Below, piece after piece: positions 1 to 10,267 of a DNA stretch of 64,000 bases. How positions within the stretch are numbered: the first letter of the stretch is position 1; every line of letters starts with the position of its first letter. Position numbers and translations under genes: made by a program. The stretch comes from an uncultured Flavobacteriales bacterium. Its GTDB lineage: Bacteria; Bacteroidota; Bacteroidia; Flavobacteriales_G; NORP312. Location of the stretch: assembly GCA_905480125.1 (NCBI GenBank), contig CAJQPE010000009.1:1-64000 (forward strand), read 5' to 3'. The notes beneath the pieces were generated by a model, which saw nothing but the letters and a program-made list of their open reading frames with translations, had not been told where the DNA came from and did no database searches.

Positions 1-19
1 CGCTCCAAACCCCCCTCCC

Positions 20-300
20 TCCGACGAACAAACTAGGTAAACTAAGACCAACTAAGAAACACATAGGAAAAACTACGAACCACCTAGGAAAAACTAAGAA
101 ACACTAAGAACAACTACGAAAAGCCTAGGAACAACTAAGAAACATTAAGACAAACTAAGAACAACTAGGAAAAACATAGGAAGAACTAAGAGAACTATGA
201 CAAACATAGAAAAACATTAGGAAAACCTAGGAAATCATGACAAACTAAGAACAACTAGAGAAAACACTAGGATACACTTAGGAAAATAATAAAAAAACAA
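20..300. repeat. Degenerate ~8-12 nt tandem-like array (variants of AACTAAGAAC / AACTAGGAAA)
   Basis: About 25 imperfect units with core CTAAGA/CTAGGA/CATAGGA, strongly A-rich and T-poor on the + strand; ends where the OYE reading frame begins (~315). Confidence 0.75.
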
Positions 301-555
301 GGTAGTCGTTTTTTTCCAAGCTTTTGCATGTTCCAAGTTATACAATGCCGGCATATTACAATATCCGACACCATTCTGAGATGGAGAAGTTCCCTCAGCG
401 ATAATCAATCCTGCTCCAGCCCTTTGTCCATAATACTCAGCCATCATAGGAACTGGAACATTGTAATCTGTTGCTCTTCTACGTGTTAACGGAGCCATCA
501 CTATCCGAGATGATAGATTTAATCCTGAGAGGTTGAACGTTTCAAATATTTTCAT
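235..555 (-). pseudogene. Truncated Old Yellow Enzyme family NADH:flavin oxidoreductase (N-terminal ~80 aa only)
   Basis: MKIFETFNLSGLNLSSRIVMAPLTRRRATDYNVPVPMMAEYYGQRAGAGLIIAEGTSPSQNGVGYCNMPALYN is a typical OYE N-terminus; homology stops near aa 80 where the repeat array begins. Confidence 0.75.
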
Positions 556-653
556 TTACCTTTATTAAAGAACATGCAAACTTACCATATGTTCAATTAG
601 GAGAGTTATCCTTATTATTGTGATATTAACACGAACGACAAACCTCAACCAAA

Positions 654-2531
654 ATGAGACTTCCTTTTCGATTATTATTTACCCTATTCTTGATTACTAG
701 TTCAGCTGCAAAAGCTCAAGATGAAATTTTGTTAAAGCTTGATAGTATAGCAATTATCGAATATAAAATAATGATGCCGATGCGCGACGGAATTCGATTG
801 GCAACTGATATCTATAGACCAAAAACTGAGCAAAAAGTACCTATAATTTTTTCTCGAACACCTTACAACTTTAATTCTTGGGGTGATGGAAAACGTAAAA
901 CCTGGACAGCTAAAAGAGCATACGAAGCGGTTTCAAGAGGGTATGCATATGTTGTTCAAAATGAACGAGGAAGATACTTCTCTGAAGGTGAATGGGATAT
1001 TTTGGGAGTACCATTAACTGATGGTTATGACGCTTTTAGTTGGCTGAAAAATCAAGAGTGGTCTAATGGTAAAATTGGCACATTAGGATGCTCATCCACC
1101 GCAGAATGGCAAATGGCTGTGGCCGCACTCGACCATCCATCACATATAGCTATGGTTCCTCAAGGCTACGGAGCTGGCGTAGGCAGAATCGGTGATTATT
1201 ACGAACAAGGAAATTGGTATAGAGGTGGAGTTGAACAAATGCTGTTCTTTTCATGGTTATACTCAGTTGAGCATGACAAATTTAAACCTAGAATACCTGA
1301 GGGTGCAACGCAAGAAGACCTTATTCGTATTTCAAGGTTTTATGATCTAGCTCCTGAAAATCCTAAAGTTGATATGTCAAAGGCTTTACAATATTTACCG
1401 ATACAAGACATCATAAAAAACATGGATGGCAAGACCGAGATTTTCGATGACATGATTACAAGAAAACCAAACGATCCCGCATGGTATAAAGGTGGTCTAT
1501 ACCATGATGATATGGGATTCGGTGTGCCCAGTTTTTGGTTCACTTCATGGTATGATGTTTCAATCAGTCCTAACCTAGCACTGTATAATCATGTAAGAAA
1601 TTCAGCTGAAGATTCTGAAATAAGAGATAATCAATACCTTGTAATTGCTCCTACTTTGCACTGCAGCTATACGAGAGCTAAGGAAAACACAATAGTTGGT
1701 GATCTAAGCGTTGGAGACGCAAGATTAAATTATGATGAGCAAATTTATTCTTGGTTTGACTTATGGCTAAAAGGCGAAAAGAATGATTTTAAAAAAACTA
1801 CTCCGAAGGTTCAATACTACACAATGGGCTCGAACAAATGGCAGTCTTCAGATACTTGGCCTCCAGAATCATCTAAAATGGTAACCTATTACTTGAACAG
1901 TAATGAAGGAGCGAATAGTCTATATGGTGATGGCACACTTAAAACTACTCCTCCAGTTGAAGATAATCCTGATGAGTTTACATATGACCCAATGCTACCT
2001 ATACCATCATACGGTGGTAATGTATGCTGCACGGGAAATGCTATTAAGGCTGGATCATTTGACCAACAACAAATGGAAACTAGAAATAACATTTTAGTTT
2101 ACACTTCAGAAGTACTCACTGAGGGATTGGAAATTTCTGGTTTTATTGAGACTACGTTATTTATATCGTCAGATGTAAAAGATACAGATTTCACTATTAA
2201 ACTAATTGATGTTCACCCTGATGGGAAAGCTTATAACCTTGACGAAACAATTCAACGTGTTCGATACCGTGAAGGCTATAACAAGGAGGTATTTATGGAG
2301 GAAGACAAAGTCTATGAACTTGAATTAACTCCAATGTCAACTAGTAATTATTTTAAGGAAGGGCACCAAATACGAATTGAGATATCAAGCAGTAATTTCC
2401 CTCGATTTGCCCGAAATATGAATACGGGTGGAAATAATTATGACGAAAAAGAAGGAATCGTTGCACACAACAAAATTCACCATTCTTCAACCAATGCTTC
2501 TCAAATTAGATTTCCAATCGTATTCAAATAG
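654..2531 (+). CDS. CocE/NonD family hydrolase (X-Pro dipeptidyl-peptidase-like), secreted
   Basis: Signal peptide; [19 protein letters not shown] and [15 protein letters not shown] nucleophile motif; C-terminal jelly-roll-like segment. Confidence 0.85.
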   Translation: MRLPFRLLFTLFLITSSAAKAQDEILLKLDSIAIIEYKIMMPMRDGIRLATDIYRPKTEQKVPIIFSRTPYNFNSWGDGKRKTWTAKRAYEAVSRGYAYVVQNERGRYFSEGEWDILGVPLTDGYDAFSWLKNQEWSNGKIGTLGCSSTAEWQMAVAALDHPSHIAMVPQGYGAGVGRIGDYYEQGNWYRGGVEQMLFFSWLYSVEHDKFKPRIPEGATQEDLIRISRFYDLAPENPKVDMSKALQYLPIQDIIKNMDGKTEIFDDMITRKPNDPAWYKGGLYHDDMGFGVPSFWFTSWYDVSISPNLALYNHVRNSAEDSEIRDNQYLVIAPTLHCSYTRAKENTIVGDLSVGDARLNYDEQIYSWFDLWLKGEKNDFKKTTPKVQYYTMGSNKWQSSDTWPPESSKMVTYYLNSNEGANSLYGDGTLKTTPPVEDNPDEFTYDPMLPIPSYGGNVCCTGNAIKAGSFDQQQMETRNNILVYTSEVLTEGLEISGFIETTLFISSDVKDTDFTIKLIDVHPDGKAYNLDETIQRVRYREGYNKEVFMEEDKVYELELTPMSTSNYFKEGHQIRIEISSSNFPRFARNMNTGGNNYDEKEGIVAHNKIHHSSTNASQIRFPIVFK

Positions 2532-2935
2532 TATCATGAGGATCTACCTCTATTGCCCAAAACACAACCATATTAAGGCCTTGCACTTTATCCTTATACT
2601 GTTCAACATTCTGCCATAAACTATTCGATGAAGGCGATCCAGCACAACTAATTTGTCCAGCAATAGTCCGCATAGATGCACCGTACCTATACAAACTTCC
2701 TTCTTGACCATTAACCTCACCAACACGATCAGTCCAAAAGGACCTCCACCGGTCATACTTTTTCACATCATTATCATAGCCCCCAAGTCTATAATGCGCG
2801 TTTGAGCTAATCACATTTTTAACACTATCCTGAATTTGGTAAAACTTAAATCGGTTAATGAAGCCGCATTCCAATTATATGTTTGCTGCGCCAGTGCGCA
2901 CATTGAAATTATTATTGCATAACAGGTAAGAAAAC
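2524..2935 (-). pseudogene. Frameshifted remnant of a secreted protein
   Basis: Upstream of the 2524..2874 ORF another frame encodes ISMCALAQQTYNWNAASLTDLSFTKF (signal peptide end and mature start), continuing only in the shifted frame (QDSVKNVISSNAHYRLGGYDNDVKKYDRWRSFW...). Confidence 0.5.
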
Positions 2936-3004
2936 CTACTCTAAGGGAATTTTATATCATAACTTAATTAAGTTAATAATCTGTGGATTAATTTTAGTCT
3001 TATC

Positions 3005-3217
3005 CTTTGATCAAATAACCAAACTACATGCTCCTACTCTAAGACCAGAAGCATTTAAATCATTCCCCAATCTATATTCAGAATTACAATAAACTATTCG
3101 TCCGTCCATACCGAAAATTGTAACTATCAAATTCTCATCAAAAATATTCTCTTTGCTAACTACAAACTCATCTGATACTGGGTTAGGGTAATAAGTAAAT
3201 CTGCTGAATTGTACCAA
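3005..3217 (-). pseudogene. Remnant of a T9SS type A C-terminal sorting domain
   Basis: YYPNPVSDEFVVSKENIFDENLIVTIFGMDGRIV... with no N-terminal protein; in-frame stop just upstream and terminal YLIKG in a different frame. Confidence 0.55.
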
Positions 3218-3219
3218 AA

Positions 3220-3885
3220 CTATTTAATTATGTAATTAGCGTAGAAAATTATCAATTCAGCATTACTTTGTTTATTCATATCAAAATCTTCCCCCATATT
3301 CTCAAAATCACCCGTAAAAGAAGCTGGTAGTTTCCTATTTTTTAAATCGAAATCTATTGTGAGTTTACTCGGAAGATAATCTACATTGGCGTTATACTCA
3401 AAACTTAGACTAATAGCTCCAGACTCTTTTGTTATAGTATTCATACGCACCATATTTGCCGATTCCTTATCTATAATAATATCAGCAAGTACTAAATCAA
3501 AATTGATATCGTTCGGGATTACCTTATACTTAACTGAGTTAACATCTTCTTCCAATTTAATAACTGTACATGCTGTGTTTAGAATAGATTGCATCTGCTC
3601 ATTTGCAGATTTTTTTGGAAAAAATCCTACTCCATCGAACTTATAATCAACTCCTGATTTTGGACTATAAGTCATTTGTCCCTTTTTGTTTGGGATATTT
3701 ATAAAATCTACATTTAAATCCATTTCAAAACTACACTCATAAGCTGGCGAATTCAAAAAGATTTTCTTAGCTGCAAGAAACAACGAATCTTCTTGAGCAA
3801 TCATCTCAAACGAAAGTAAAAGCAATATGTACAGTATAAAATTTCTAATCCAAAACATCTTTAAATTTAAATTTGTAGTAACCAA
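3220..3885 (-). CDS. Secreted LolA-like outer-membrane lipoprotein carrier family protein (start possibly 3858)
   Basis: Signal peptide; layout of LolA-like proteins (AKKIFLNSPAYECSFEMDLNV...GQMTYSPKSGVDYKFDG); adjacent to an ABC transporter. Confidence 0.4.
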   Translation of the reverse strand: MVTTNLNLKMFWIRNFILYILLLLSFEMIAQEDSLFLAAKKIFLNSPAYECSFEMDLNVDFINIPNKKGQMTYSPKSGVDYKFDGVGFFPKKSANEQMQSILNTACTVIKLEEDVNSVKYKVIPNDINFDLVLADIIIDKESANMVRMNTITKESGAISLSFEYNANVDYLPSKLTIDFDLKNRKLPASFTGDFENMGEDFDMNKQSNAELIIFYANYIIK

Positions 3886-4678
3886 TTAAAGCGAACGTAA
3901 CGATATAAAATAATTGAATAAAAGCTGAAAACAGCATAGTTGATTTATCAATAGTATTTTCAAAGAAGTTTTGCCATTTCACAAAATGTACATTAAACAA
4001 ATAGGGTAAAAATGGTTCAAGTAATGAAAACCCAACTGTGCAAATGATATTTAAAGCAATTAATATAGCAACTGTTCCAACTATTGGTCCCAGCGAATTT
4101 TTCGCAAAGGCACTCAAGCAAACGGCTATACTAGAAACAACAACCATGGAAATTGAGGTATAAACTGCTGCTAATCCAAATCGCCATGGTATATCATTGC
4201 TCGGTATAACATTTATTCCATTTCGTATTACTATTAAATCTCCTTCTCCGAGCAAAATAATTCCAAGTAGGTATGAGGATCCTATAAAAAACAATATCAA
4301 TGAGAGCGTATAGATAATAGCCGCAAAAAATTTAGACCAGTATAAGCTAGATCTTGATACTGGCTTTGTTATTAACATTCTTATTGTTCCGCTACTATTC
4401 TCTCCAGATATAACATCACCGGCCACCAAAGAAATCAATATAGGAACATGAATAATAAATGAATTATATAACAAAAATGTACTAAGATTTCCATTTATTA
4501 TATTCCCTTCAAAACCAAATGAATCAGACAGTGAATCTAGTGCAATTTGAACTATGGTGGTTCCTTCTAAATATATTCCAAAGGTTACAAGACTAGTTAT
4601 CAATAATGAAACTACAAACCCGATATAACTTCTGGGCCTAGAAAAAATCTTATTCAACTCATTTAATATTAGCCCCAT
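3845..4678 (-). CDS. ABC transporter permease (ABC-2 type)
   Basis: Six hydrophobic segments; SGENSSGTIRMLITKPVSRSSLYWSKF motif typical of ABC-2 permeases. Confidence 0.8.
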   Translation of the reverse strand: MGLILNELNKIFSRPRSYIGFVVSLLITSLVTFGIYLEGTTIVQIALDSLSDSFGFEGNIINGNLSTFLLYNSFIIHVPILISLVAGDVISGENSSGTIRMLITKPVSRSSLYWSKFFAAIIYTLSLILFFIGSSYLLGIILLGEGDLIVIRNGINVIPSNDIPWRFGLAAVYTSISMVVVSSIAVCLSAFAKNSLGPIVGTVAILIALNIICTVGFSLLEPFLPYLFNVHFVKWQNFFENTIDKSTMLFSAFIQLFYIVTFALIGYYKFKFKDVLD

Positions 4679-4679
4679 G

Positions 4680-5564
4680 TCAACTAATAGTATTTAAAAA
4701 GTATTGCTCTAAATTATTCCTTGATTCAATTTTTTCAATTGAATTGCTAGATTTGAGTATAATATTCAAAATAGTAGACAACTCACTTTTGTTTGCTTGT
4801 ATTTCAATAAAATTCTCTTCATAACGAATTACATGAAATCTCTTATTCAGATTTAAGTCATCCTTTTTTCCGGAAATGTAGATCTTGTAATATGTTTTTA
4901 ATGAGTCAGAAAATTCACTAACAGTTCCCTCCTTAAAGGTTTTCCCTTCATTTATTATAACCATCCGGTTAGATACCTGCTGAACTTCATTAAGTTGATG
5001 TGTCGAAAAAATAATTGTTGTATTGAATTCTGAATTAAGCTGCTTTATGAGCTCAAGCATTTCAATTTGAGCTTTAGGATCCAATCCGTTAGACGGCTCA
5101 TCTAAAATTAATAAACTAGGCTTATGCATAATCGACTGAGCTATACCTAATCTTTGCTTCATTCCCATTGAAAAATTAGCAACACGATCATTAGCTCTGT
5201 CAGACAATCCAACGAAATCGATAACTTCTTCTATGCGTTTGTTCGAAATACGGCTTCTATAATACTTAGATAGAATTGTTAAATTTTTTTTAGCTGAGAA
5301 ATGCTCGTAAAAATCTGGACGCTCTATTAAAGCTCCTATTTTTTCTAGGTAATTATAGTCTCCAAACTTTATGGGATAATTATAAAACTCAAACGAACCA
5401 GAACTGGCCCTAATCAAATTCAACAAAATCTTTATGGAAGTACTTTTGCCAGAGCCATTTACTCCCAAAAAGCCGCAAACATCACCTTCATTTACAGTAA
5501 AACTTAGCCCTCGCAAAACCTCAAAATCACCGTAGTTTTTGTATATATTTCTAGCTTTAATCAA
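4680..5564 (-). CDS. ABC transporter ATP-binding protein
   Basis: Walker A GVNGSGKST, signature-like FSMGMKQRLGIAQ, Walker B LLILDEPSNGLDP, H-loop FSTHQ. Confidence 0.93.
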   Translation of the reverse strand: MIKARNIYKNYGDFEVLRGLSFTVNEGDVCGFLGVNGSGKSTSIKILLNLIRASSGSFEFYNYPIKFGDYNYLEKIGALIERPDFYEHFSAKKNLTILSKYYRSRISNKRIEEVIDFVGLSDRANDRVANFSMGMKQRLGIAQSIMHKPSLLILDEPSNGLDPKAQIEMLELIKQLNSEFNTTIIFSTHQLNEVQQVSNRMVIINEGKTFKEGTVSEFSDSLKTYYKIYISGKKDDLNLNKRFHVIRYEENFIEIQANKSELSTILNIILKSSNSIEKIESRNNLEQYFLNTIS

Positions 5565-5865
5565 CTATTTCAAACATTATTTTCATTTCCATCATCATCC
5601 GATAGATCATCGCGATTTTAGAAAAATCAGAATTAATAACAAAAATCTATATCGCATATGATTTAGAGCAGGTTGATGTGGAAGGTTTATACATTAAATA
5701 AAGCATTTCTAAAGAACTAAATAGAGTATCTTCATAAGATATAATTTCAAAATTATTGAAACTTTACAACGATATATCTAATTTTTTCTAATTTATTAAT
5801 AGAACTATTTATAGTGATTTAACTCCTGCTAGAAGCAATTTTCAGAATAACAATTGGTAATAATT

Positions 5866-5907
5866 TTATTTTGTTTAATATTTTTTAACCAAAGTTAAAC
5901 AAAATAA
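5866..5907. promoter_or_regulatory. Nested inverted repeats: 13-bp IR TTATTTTGTTTAA/TTAAACAAAATAA enclosing TTTAAC-CAAA-GTTAAA
   Basis: Perfect arms 5866-5878 and 5895-5907; internal palindrome 5884-5899; lies upstream of the ABC transporter. Confidence 0.45.
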
Positions 5908-5961
5908 GTAGATATGAAGTCAAATTAACCTTTAATTAACCTAGTAAAAGAGAACCAAATT

Positions 5962-6081
5962 AAACAGTCACATCGGAACTGTTTCAAAACTTTATCCCAC
6001 CAGGGGATAATGCCCTACAATGTATAAATTTTAATGCTCGGAAACATTAAAAGGGCATTACCCAGATTAGAGTCCTAATCT
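5962..6081. other. Hairpin-dense region, candidate structured RNA or complex 3' end
   Basis: AAACAGT/ACTGTTT, TTATCCC/GGGATAA, GGG-a-TAATGCCCT/AGGGCATTACCC with nested TTTAATG/CATTAAA, and AGATTAG/CTAATCT within 120 nt. Confidence 0.45.
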
Positions 6082-6657
6082 AAAGCCAATTTCATTCGAA
6101 CTAAGCGAAATATTATTTAAAACATTTTTCCATTGTTCATTTTTTGTATTTAAAACTATCAACATGGAAAAATCAAAAACAGCTAAAAACGCACCTTGCA
6201 GAAGTAAACTTTGACCAATACCTTTTAATTGATCAGCTCTAGTTACAATATTGTTTGACCTTTCCATTAAGTACAGACCTGCAGTCATGTAAGTAAAGTC
6301 CAAGACTCCATTTACAAGAAAAATATTTTGCAATTTCCTATGATTTAAGTAACTATTAATTGAGTTATTATGATAATTATTGTTCTTCATATACAACAAA
6401 GACGATCCAGCTAATCCTAAATTAATCAAATTCCAACCTCCATTCATTAAATGAAAGTACTTTTCATGACCAGAAGTGTTTGATGCCAAAATAGGTGACG
6501 ATATTAGATTGGCAGCTGCCCATGCTCCCAATATATACATGCCATTTTTTTGAATTTTGAAATCGCTGACAACTAAACTATTAACACCTTTATTATCTTG
6601 GGACAAACTGTATAATGGCAATAACACTATTAACAATAATAATTTGAATTTCGTCAT
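6067..6657 (-). CDS. Secreted/membrane hypothetical protein (DUF6992-like)
   Basis: Signal peptide, several hydrophobic helices; family assignment tentative. Confidence 0.4.
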   Translation of the reverse strand: MTKFKLLLLIVLLPLYSLSQDNKGVNSLVVSDFKIQKNGMYILGAWAAANLISSPILASNTSGHEKYFHLMNGGWNLINLGLAGSSLLYMKNNNYHNNSINSYLNHRKLQNIFLVNGVLDFTYMTAGLYLMERSNNIVTRADQLKGIGQSLLLQGAFLAVFDFSMLIVLNTKNEQWKNVLNNISLSSNEIGFRLGL

Positions 6658-6664
6658 ATCTAAG

Positions 6665-7243
6665 CTAATTAATTATAGTTCTATAAGTTAAACTTATTCT
6701 TCCTCCTGCTACTCTTTTCATTAAAGGAAGAGCATGCAACCAATTCTGCTGAATAATCCCTTTCATGATAGTTAAACTTCCATTTCCCAAAATCATTTCA
6801 GTCTTTTCCTTGGAAGTACGATTCTTAAATAAAAACCTCCTTTCTTCTCCTAAACTAATAAAAGCAATTGCGCCGTTAGGTTTTAATTCTTTTTCATTGT
6901 CTGCATGCCAGCCCATTCCTTGATTACCATTTGCGTAGTAATTTAATAAACATGAGTTAAAACTATCTGACAACTCTGCTTCAATTATTAATTTTATTTC
7001 AAGTAATATTGGATGCCATAAACAAGCAACTTTTGATATACCAGAATAGTTATAACGATAATTGTCATCACCATACCAGGCAGTTTTTCTATCTGTTATG
7101 TGTTTCTTTCCAAACAAGTATACCTCATCATTTTTCCAGTCTATTTCAGATTGTAAAATAGAATAGAATTTACTAGATTTTTTATTGTCAAAAAATCCTT
7201 TTTGATAATATAATTCGCCATCATATGGCAATAAGTTTTTCAT
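6665..7243 (-). CDS. AlkB-like alpha-ketoglutarate-dependent dioxygenase
   Basis: WHADNE (HxD), NWLHALP distal His, AGGRISLTYRTI C-terminal Arg motif. Confidence 0.88.
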   Translation of the reverse strand: MKNLLPYDGELYYQKGFFDNKKSSKFYSILQSEIDWKNDEVYLFGKKHITDRKTAWYGDDNYRYNYSGISKVACLWHPILLEIKLIIEAELSDSFNSCLLNYYANGNQGMGWHADNEKELKPNGAIAFISLGEERRFLFKNRTSKEKTEMILGNGSLTIMKGIIQQNWLHALPLMKRVAGGRISLTYRTIIN

Positions 7244-7863
7244 AATTCTTTAAGCTCATGAATATAACTAATTTATTCTTCGCAAGTTTTGTTATTAGCA
7301 TAAATTATTCTCCTCAAAAGTTACAGTTTTTTTACAGATATTATCCACAAATAAAAGCATGATAAAATAGGATGGATTAAAAAGCATAATAAAATTTTGT
7401 TCTTCTTAATACCGCAATCCCATTTTGAAAAATATTTTTTAGTATATATCGCATATGCCACCACAATTTTATTTCCGAACACAATGAGTTTTTCAGCTCA
7501 ATCAGATTTCATAACAAATACATAATTTAAAGTTATGTGTTTTAAAATAAGCTATTTTAAATAGATAATGATCAGTAAATATGTATCATATGGAGTTTCC
7601 GATATAGCGCATTGCAAGTCCGTTATTTTTTAAGAATTATAGCAACCCATTTAAGTACTATATTTAAAAACAAACAAAGACACCATATTCATAACGATTC
7701 TAATTATTATTTTAACCATTATACATCACTCTATTCTTTGCGCCTTGAAAGACATGCAAATTGGCCGATTTCCTTATAATTGGATAGATATAATTATATT
7801 TAAAGGATTTTAGTATTGATTTGAATAGGCTGAATTATTATATTATTATCATTTCCAATAAAA

Positions 7864-7880
7864 ATACTTGGTTCAAGTAT
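7864..7880. promoter_or_regulatory. Palindrome ATACTTG-GTT-CAAGTAT upstream of GH92 gene
   Basis: Perfect 7-bp inverted repeat ending about 65 bp before the ATG at 7946. Confidence 0.25.
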
Positions 7881-7945
7881 ATTCTTTTACTCACAAAAAA
7901 GGAATTGAAATTTTTAACAACAAAGATTTACTCGAAAAAATTTAA

Positions 7946-10267
7946 ATGAAAAACATACTAAAATTATTGACGATAATTATTTTAACATCTTGTAGTAAAA
8001 TACATTCAAAAAAAGAGGTTAACCCTACTGGAGATATAAAAACAAGTTACACGCAATATGTTAATCCGCTTATTGGAACAAGTAAGATGGGACATGTATT
8101 TCCTGGTGCATCAGCGCCTTTTGGCATGGTACAATTAAGCCCACAAACTAACTTTAAAGGCATGTTTAATGAAGATGGTAGCTATAATGGGGAAACATAT
8201 GAATATTGCGCAGGGTATCAATTTCGAGATTCAACAATTATTGGATTTTCTCATACAAATTTAAGCGGGACTGGCCATTCCGATTTAGGTGATTTTATGA
8301 TCATGCCAACAACGGGAAATCTAGTGCTTGAACCATTGAGCAATATAAAAGGAAGAAAAGGGTTTTATTCTACCTTTTCTCACGATAAAGAAGAAGCTTC
8401 TCCAGGCTATTATAAGGTCGATTTAGAAAGCTATAATATCAAAGCTGAACATACAGTTAGCGAACGTGTCGGATTTCATCAATACACTTTTCCGCAATCA
8501 GAAGATGCGCATATCATATTAGATATGGTATACAATGTTTATCACCATGGAAATAAAAATGTGTGGACATTTGTTCGAATAGAAAATGACTCATTAATTA
8601 CGGGATACAGGCAGACAAAGGGTTGGGCAAGAGATAGGAAAGTATTTTTTGTTATGCAATTTTCAAAAGCTTTTAAAAGCTATGGTCATAAAAAATATGA
8701 CGATGTAAAATACGATGGATTTTATAGACGCTTTAATCAAGATGAAAACTTTCCGGAAATGGCTGGAAAAGAGATTAGGGCCTATTTTAATTTTGACACG
8801 AAAGAAAACGAAAAAATAAAGATCAAATTTGCTTTGTCTTCAGTTAGCACTGCTGGTGCAATGAAAAATTTATGTGCTGAAATTCCCCATTGGAATTTCA
8901 ATAAAACAAAAGAGGAAACCAAATCAAAATGGAACAAAGAACTCTCAAAAATAAAAGTTACCTCTTTAAATGATAGCGATAAAATAAACTTTTATACAGC
9001 ACTTTATCATACAAACCTATCTCCTATTTTGTATGAAGATGTAGATGGCAAATACCGAGGATTGGATCAAAACATTCATACTTCAGATGACTTTACCAAC
9101 TACACTATTTTCTCTCTTTGGGATACTTACAGAGCTTTGCATCCTTTATTTAACATCACACAACCTGAACGCAACAACGACATGATAAAGTCAATGTTAG
9201 CACATCACGATGAAAGTGTGCACAACATGCTTCCGATTTGGTCTCATTACGCAAATGAAAACTGGTGTATGATTGGTTATCACGCAACCTCAGTAATTGC
9301 CGATGCTATGGTTAAAAATGTTGGTGATTTTAATCACAAAAGAGCTTTAACAGCTGCGGTAAATACGGCCAGTGTAAGATATTTTGATGGTTTAGGAGAG
9401 TATATGGATTACAAATATGTGCCAGATGATAAAAGTCATTCTTCTGTTTCTAAAACCTTGGAATATGCATACAACGATTGGTGTATTGCACAAATCGCAA
9501 ATCAAGTTGATAATGCCGAAATAGAAAAAGAGTTTTTGAAACGCTCAGAATACTATAATAATGTTTACGATCCAAAAAGTGGTTACATGCGACCAAAATT
9601 AGCCAATGGAACTTTTCGTTCAAACTTTGACCCCATGGACACACATGGCCAAGGATTCATTGAAGGAAATGCCTGGAATTATGGATTGTACGTTCCGCAA
9701 AATATTAATAAAATGATAAATATGATGGGAGGTAAAGAGTATTTTACCAGTCATTTAGATTCTTTATTTACAATGACTATAGATGAAAAATATATCGCAA
9801 ATCATGAGGATATTACACGTGATGGAATCATAGGTAATTATGTCCATGGTAATGAACCAGGTCATCATATTCCCTATTTGTATAATTGGTCCGCTCATCC
9901 TGAAAAAACCCAAGAGCGTGTGCGCATGATTATGAATACGATGTACGCTCCGACAGTGGACGGTTTATGCGGAAATGATGATGCTGGACAAATGAGTGCT
10001 TGGTATATATTTAGCGCTTTAGGCTTTTATCCTGTAACACCGGGCTCTCCAGATTACGCAATCGGCAGTCCTCTAGTTAAGAAAGCAATAATTCACCTGA
10101 AAAATGGAACAAATCTTATTATAAAAGCCAAAAATCAAAGTAAAGAAAATATTTATGTATCTAGCGTTTCATTAAATGGAAAACTCATTAAAGATAACCT
10201 ACTTACACACCAAGACCTTTTTAATGGCGGTGAAATTACTTTTGAAATGACAGATAATCCTAACTAA
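7946..10267 (+). CDS. GH92 family glycosyl hydrolase (alpha-1,2-mannosidase-like lipoprotein)
   Basis: Lipobox TSCSK; YVNPLIGTSKMGHVFPGASAPFGMVQLSPQT, GFSHTNLSGTGHSDLGDF, GNEPGHHIPYLYNW, GLCGNDDAGQMSAWYIFSALGFYPV. Confidence 0.95.
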   Translation: MKNILKLLTIIILTSCSKIHSKKEVNPTGDIKTSYTQYVNPLIGTSKMGHVFPGASAPFGMVQLSPQTNFKGMFNEDGSYNGETYEYCAGYQFRDSTIIGFSHTNLSGTGHSDLGDFMIMPTTGNLVLEPLSNIKGRKGFYSTFSHDKEEASPGYYKVDLESYNIKAEHTVSERVGFHQYTFPQSEDAHIILDMVYNVYHHGNKNVWTFVRIENDSLITGYRQTKGWARDRKVFFVMQFSKAFKSYGHKKYDDVKYDGFYRRFNQDENFPEMAGKEIRAYFNFDTKENEKIKIKFALSSVSTAGAMKNLCAEIPHWNFNKTKEETKSKWNKELSKIKVTSLNDSDKINFYTALYHTNLSPILYEDVDGKYRGLDQNIHTSDDFTNYTIFSLWDTYRALHPLFNITQPERNNDMIKSMLAHHDESVHNMLPIWSHYANENWCMIGYHATSVIADAMVKNVGDFNHKRALTAAVNTASVRYFDGLGEYMDYKYVPDDKSHSSVSKTLEYAYNDWCIAQIANQVDNAEIEKEFLKRSEYYNNVYDPKSGYMRPKLANGTFRSNFDPMDTHGQGFIEGNAWNYGLYVPQNINKMINMMGGKEYFTSHLDSLFTMTIDEKYIANHEDITRDGIIGNYVHGNEPGHHIPYLYNWSAHPEKTQERVRMIMNTMYAPTVDGLCGNDDAGQMSAWYIFSALGFYPVTPGSPDYAIGSPLVKKAIIHLKNGTNLIIKAKNQSKENIYVSSVSLNGKLIKDNLLTHQDLFNGGEITFEMTDNPN

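Noticed and set aside
1-300. CRISPR array or telomere-like repeat
   Set aside because: Units are 8-12 nt, degenerate and lack spacers of constant length; no cas genes. Kept only as an unexplained repeat or artefact.
5648-7457. Shared 13-mer TATATCGCATATG in two intergenic regions (5648-5660 and 7445-7457)
   Set aside because: A 13-nt match in 64 kb of AT-rich DNA is expected many times by chance.
7541-7561. Inverted repeat TTTAAAATA-AGC-TATTTTAAA
   Set aside because: Very AT-rich, deep in a large intergenic gap and not placed near a start codon; plausible by composition alone.
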